Shown here: in pieces, positions 60,649-64,000 of the stretch
Position numbering within the stretch: position 1 is the stretch's first letter
Layout: each line of letters opens with the position of its first letter
From: Bryopsis sp. KO-2023
Lineage: Eukaryota; Chlorophyta; Ulvophyceae; Bryopsidales; Bryopsidaceae
Direction: 5' to 3'
Assembly: GCA_030272585.1 (NCBI GenBank)
Contig: BSYQ01000010.1
Span: 930,001 to 994,000, forward strand
DNA: 64,000 bases
Program-made: the position numbers and the translations under genes
Notes under the pieces: generated by a model
What the model was told of the DNA's origin: nothing
Seen by the model: only the letters and a program-made list of their open reading frames with translations
The model's database searches: none

Positions 60649-63210
60649 GGCTGTGGTCACTCGACAAGTCTTCCGCTCTGGTGGTGTTGAGAAATTTGAA
60701 CGGGTACGCAAAAAAGGCGCAACAGGCATTAAGTATGTTGCAGAGATATGAAAGCGTCGAATGTTTCTGGCACGCATATTCATGTGTTGACCTGAATTCA
60801 CAGCAAAACACATGCCTTACACGCCGTCACGCCAGGCGTCCCCATCCTCCCCACCACACCCCCAGAAAGAGCGTGAAATATTGCGCATGAAAAAAGCATT
60901 CTTTGTCTAGTTTCCTGCTCTCCTACCAGCTGCCTGGTAGGACATAGTGCAGAGCTGCTAGAAGTTACCCAGAATTGTAACAGAACCATGAGTTCCACTA
61001 TGCCTAATATATAAACATCCACACACAAAAAGAAGCTACATCCCACGATCAAGCGCTGTGGAACCTGACAAATTCTATTGAAGAAAATGTCACCATTGAT
61101 GGAAAAACATTGTTCTGTTCTGTTATATTATTACAACCCAAAGGGAGCCCTTACCCTCCATGATGTTTGTTTGTTTTGTTTACCCTCGATGATGCTGGAA
61201 CAAGGACAAAAAAATAAAAACCTTATGAACGTAAACCTGCTAATCGTAATGAAACCATATCTATTAGGAGTAAAGCCAAATTGTTATATTTTTAGTGTTG
61301 GTGGAGTTCGCTTCAAAAAGCTGCTCAGCCGCCACAATGCAGCTCAATCTGCCTCTTGAGATGACCTCCTCGTTCCCTGGCCAGTACAATGGAACGTCCA
61401 CTGGAACGTACCGACCCAGTAACTGGAGTCTTGTCTTCATAGAGCGTACAATTCACAATTTGTTTGTATTTATTCTGAACCCTGAGGCCCTGAACCTCAA
61501 TCGAGTTTTCATGCGAAGTGCAGATTTGGAAGTCGTTCAGCAAAGTGTTGATGTGCGGGTGAGCAAGACACTGATTGAAAAACACTGATATGGTGGAGTT
61601 TGTTCGTTAGATCTAACGGACGATCAACGCTTGCTTATTCTAAAATAAGCTAGCGAGATCTTGGAATCCTCCATGCCGTTGTTAAAAAATCCCTGTTTGC
61701 GGATGTGTTTCTTTGAGCGGGCACAACACTCTCTGCGGAAAAGATTTAAAACAAGCACGTCCTTACGGACATTTTGTCTGGAGCAATGTGGATCTAAGTA
61801 AGCTACACAGATGATAGCTTATGTGAAGGTTTTAAAACCTTCAAAATTTTGCACTGAAAAAAGTCGTTGAGTGTGGGCAGATGAGGATAATGCTCCGTTG
61901 GGTTTTGTGTGCAGTGTGCTCGATTCTACTGTTCTCAGAAGTGGGTGCACGGTTTTTTTGAAACGAAACGTCTTTGTTCATGTGGAAAAAGACGGAATTG
62001 TATAGATGATGTTTCCAAATGCCCCGCGCCAGGGAAAAGGGTCACCCAGAAGGGGGTCTTACTGGCAATGGGCGTTGCATCTGCAGCATTTTTCTGCTGG
62101 TGGTAAGCAGAACTGAAAAATAGGCCGTGTTCTTGTCCAATGATGAGCTTTCCATGAACGGATTCAGTACTCTGAAAAATCATTTTGAACTCTGCCTAAA
62201 GGTATCAAAATGTACGAAGGACTGAAACATCGAATCTTTTTTTACGAGTGTGGAGTACAAGTGTTGAATGAATGGTGGCACGATGTTGGGGGCAGGCGCG
62301 ACATAGTCGGTTTCATCAGACGTAAGTTTAAGACGTGTTTTACAACCCCAAGACGAATTGCTGCTGAAACCAACTCAGGCGACTGTCTTACAACCAGAGA
62401 AGCGGGATTGCAGGACGTGGCAAATCGAGCTCATAAAAGAATGTCCAGACAATCAGATCCAACCGTACGAGAGATACTACCCAGCTCAGGCCGGTATGTT
62501 ATTCCATGTCGGGAAAATACACATCCACCAGATGTCCAGACTTGTCGATCAGCCTGAGAACTGAGAGTGCGGTGGTTTTCAGAGTTCGGAAGTAAACACA
62601 GAAGGTGTTTGTGTGTTGTTTTCTTGCGCAGTTATGAGGGAGTGCAGACCAGCAAGTATGGGGATGTGGATGTGAGCTATGTTTTCGTTTTCCATCCTGA
62701 AGGGGAATTCCCCTTCCCTGTGATTTCGAAATCACAGGGAAAGCCACAGACGAGGGTGGCTGCTTTGAGGTAAGACATACGCTAGCAACCCCTTTGGTGA
62801 TGTACAAATACGCATCTTGCGGCCCCATCTATTCATTCCCTTAAAAGCACAGCTCGACACCCTAAACACTGAGCGAAAGGTGAAAGCCTATATATAGATT
62901 TCTGCGCATGTAGTATTTAATAATTCATTGATTTCAAGGATCAAAGACTATGTCCCACACTACAGTTCCCGTAAATCTTTGCGTTGCCGTTACCATGTTC
63001 ACCGTCCGTACTATTCGACCCTGCGATTCCATAAGACTAGGCCCGTTTTACAAAGGAAAAAAAGAAAAAATGCATACCATCCCAGCCACATGATAGTGGC
63101 AAATAGAAAAACAAAAACACCTACAGGCGTCATGGAAAAAAACAACTCCCCTGATCTGCGAAGAGACATCATTACTCTGTGGCTGAAATCTTGAAACACA
63201 CGAAGCCAAT
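60649..63210. other. unassigned region with several possible plus-strand exons
   Basis: No family was recognised. Open segments bounded by plausible splice sites lie on the plus strand. They are 61338-61560 (starts MQLNLPLEMTSSF, donor GTGAGC), 61913-62100 (Cys-rich), about 62210-62320 (MYEGLKHRIFFYECG, donor GTAAGT) and 62633-62771 (YEGVQTSKYGDVDVSYVF, donor GTAAGA). A further segment, from 62939, begins RIKDYVPHYSS. The last two join in phase; the others do not join cleanly. They may belong to one unknown gene or be chance. The last segment is antisense to the end of the ATG8-like gene. Confidence 0.3.
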
Positions 63211-63219
63211 AACAACTTT

Positions 63220-64000
63220 TGCCGCTGTATGTGATGTACAGATATCCATCGGGGTCTTTGTGCTCTTGATACACATCCATCATGACAGCGGCTGGAAAAA
63301 TCACACACGAAAGACTCTTTAAAAACATTGAGATGGTAAAAACAGAAGAAAACTTAGGTAAGCGATGCTCTATGATGCCTTTCCATACCACGCAAATGTC
63401 ACACAAGAAAAATGGGGAAGAAAAGTATTTCTCTTTTTGAGTTCGACGAAAATATCTGCAGTACTGATTTTCCTTCACATTGCTTTGCATGTAACCCTAC
63501 ATGCATGCATCCCCACAGATGCGTATCTATTGACATAGTTCTTTCTAAAATTGGGACCCACCAGTTGCAGGAAGAAAACAAAAATTGACACAAAGGAAAA
63601 TCGCCTTTTCACGGCTCAACTTGATTCGCTTTCGAATGACAAACACAAATTGTCCAACCAGCAGGCCCGAGGGGACAAGGTATCTAAAAATAGCAAACAG
63701 ATACATATATGTCAGATATTGAACGAAAACAGAAATTTCAGATCATTCAATGGTTCGTCAACGCTCTTCTCAATTCAGCTACTGGGAACATTTTAAGGTT
63801 GATCAACCCCAACCTGTCTACCTCATTCTCTATACAATCAAAATTCCAATAAAAAACGAGAAAATAGAATGTGAAAATATTAAAATGACAGCAGTTCGAA
63901 GGAAATAACAGCAAAAAAAAGGGTATCCATGCACTCACTTTTGCTTGTCGATGTTGGGAAGAAAGCTTCCCTCCGCTTTTTCCACGATCACCTGTTGTTG
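63220..64000 (-). CDS. ATG8: ATG8 autophagy ubiquitin-like protein, partial (N-terminal end outside window)
   Basis: Three minus-strand exons: 64000-63939 (continues beyond the window), 63683-63562 and 63291 to about 63220. The translation follows ATG8 closely: [51 protein letters not shown] and [21 protein letters not shown]8 is joined to phosphatidylethanolamine through a C-terminal Gly exposed by ATG4 and drives autophagosome growth and cargo capture. The usual ending, YSGENTFG, is not seen: the frame runs on as KSCYW into unrelated hydrophobic sequence. Either a last small exon was missed (a weak GT lies right after YSGK) or this copy lacks the lipidation Gly. Several normally constant positions also differ, so it is a divergent copy. 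Confidence 0.82.

Noticed and set aside
62499-62828. Minus-strand peptide with YLYIT, similar to the ATG8 C-terminal region, as a second ATG8 copy
   Set aside because: Only five to six residues match and no other ATG8 segment lies nearby; the region looks better as a plus-strand exon.

Overview
The window is nuclear DNA of an intron-rich member of the green lineage, probably a streptophyte alga. This rests on an AP2/ERF transcription factor, a plastid-type GDT1/PAM71 manganese transporter with a transit-peptide-like N terminus, and a bacterial-type (peroxisomal plant type) citrate synthase, alongside general eukaryotic genes (ATG8, DHX29, CYP40, an Ariadne-type RBR ligase, a NEK kinase). The organism is inferred from gene content only. 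Exons have balanced composition. Introns are 60 to 1000 bases long, T-rich on the sense strand and full of homopolymers, so base skew alone predicts gene direction.

Layout. 1-3455: remains of an LTR retrotransposon on the minus strand, cut by the window edge. 3456-5700: GC-rich, no recognised gene. 5785-7880 (+): AP2/ERF factor. 10623-12810 (-): PAM71/GDT1 transporter. 13587-19758 (+): ankyrin-UBA-like-RBR ubiquitin ligase of ANKIB1 architecture. 20404-24036 (-): Hsp70 with a nucleotide-binding domain only. 24573-28676 (+): cyclophilin-40. 29462-35879 (-): NEK-like kinase with a long coiled tail. 36529-38210 (+): citrate synthase. 39873-43133 (-): F-box protein. 43703-44086: solo LTR with target-site duplication. 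45362-57710 (-): DHX29 helicase with 27 exons. 57950-58560: pyrimidine-rich satellite. 58581-60648 (-): unassigned coiled-coil/basic protein. 60649-63210: unassigned. 63220-64000 (-): ATG8, cut by the window edge.

Most neighbours alternate in direction, giving three head-to-head pairs that share short promoter regions (PAM71/RBR, Hsp70/CYP40, NEK/citrate synthase) and tail-to-tail pairs between them. Several genes fall under protein quality control (RBR ligase, F-box protein, Hsp70, CYP40, ATG8), but nothing shows that they form one system. Four copies of a LINE 3' tail, one still carrying the end of the reverse-transcriptase ORF, lie in introns.

Exon boundaries were placed by eye from GT/AG sites, reading-frame phase and family alignment from memory. 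For the AP2, RBR, Hsp70, CYP40, NEK, citrate synthase and DHX29 models every listed junction keeps frame.
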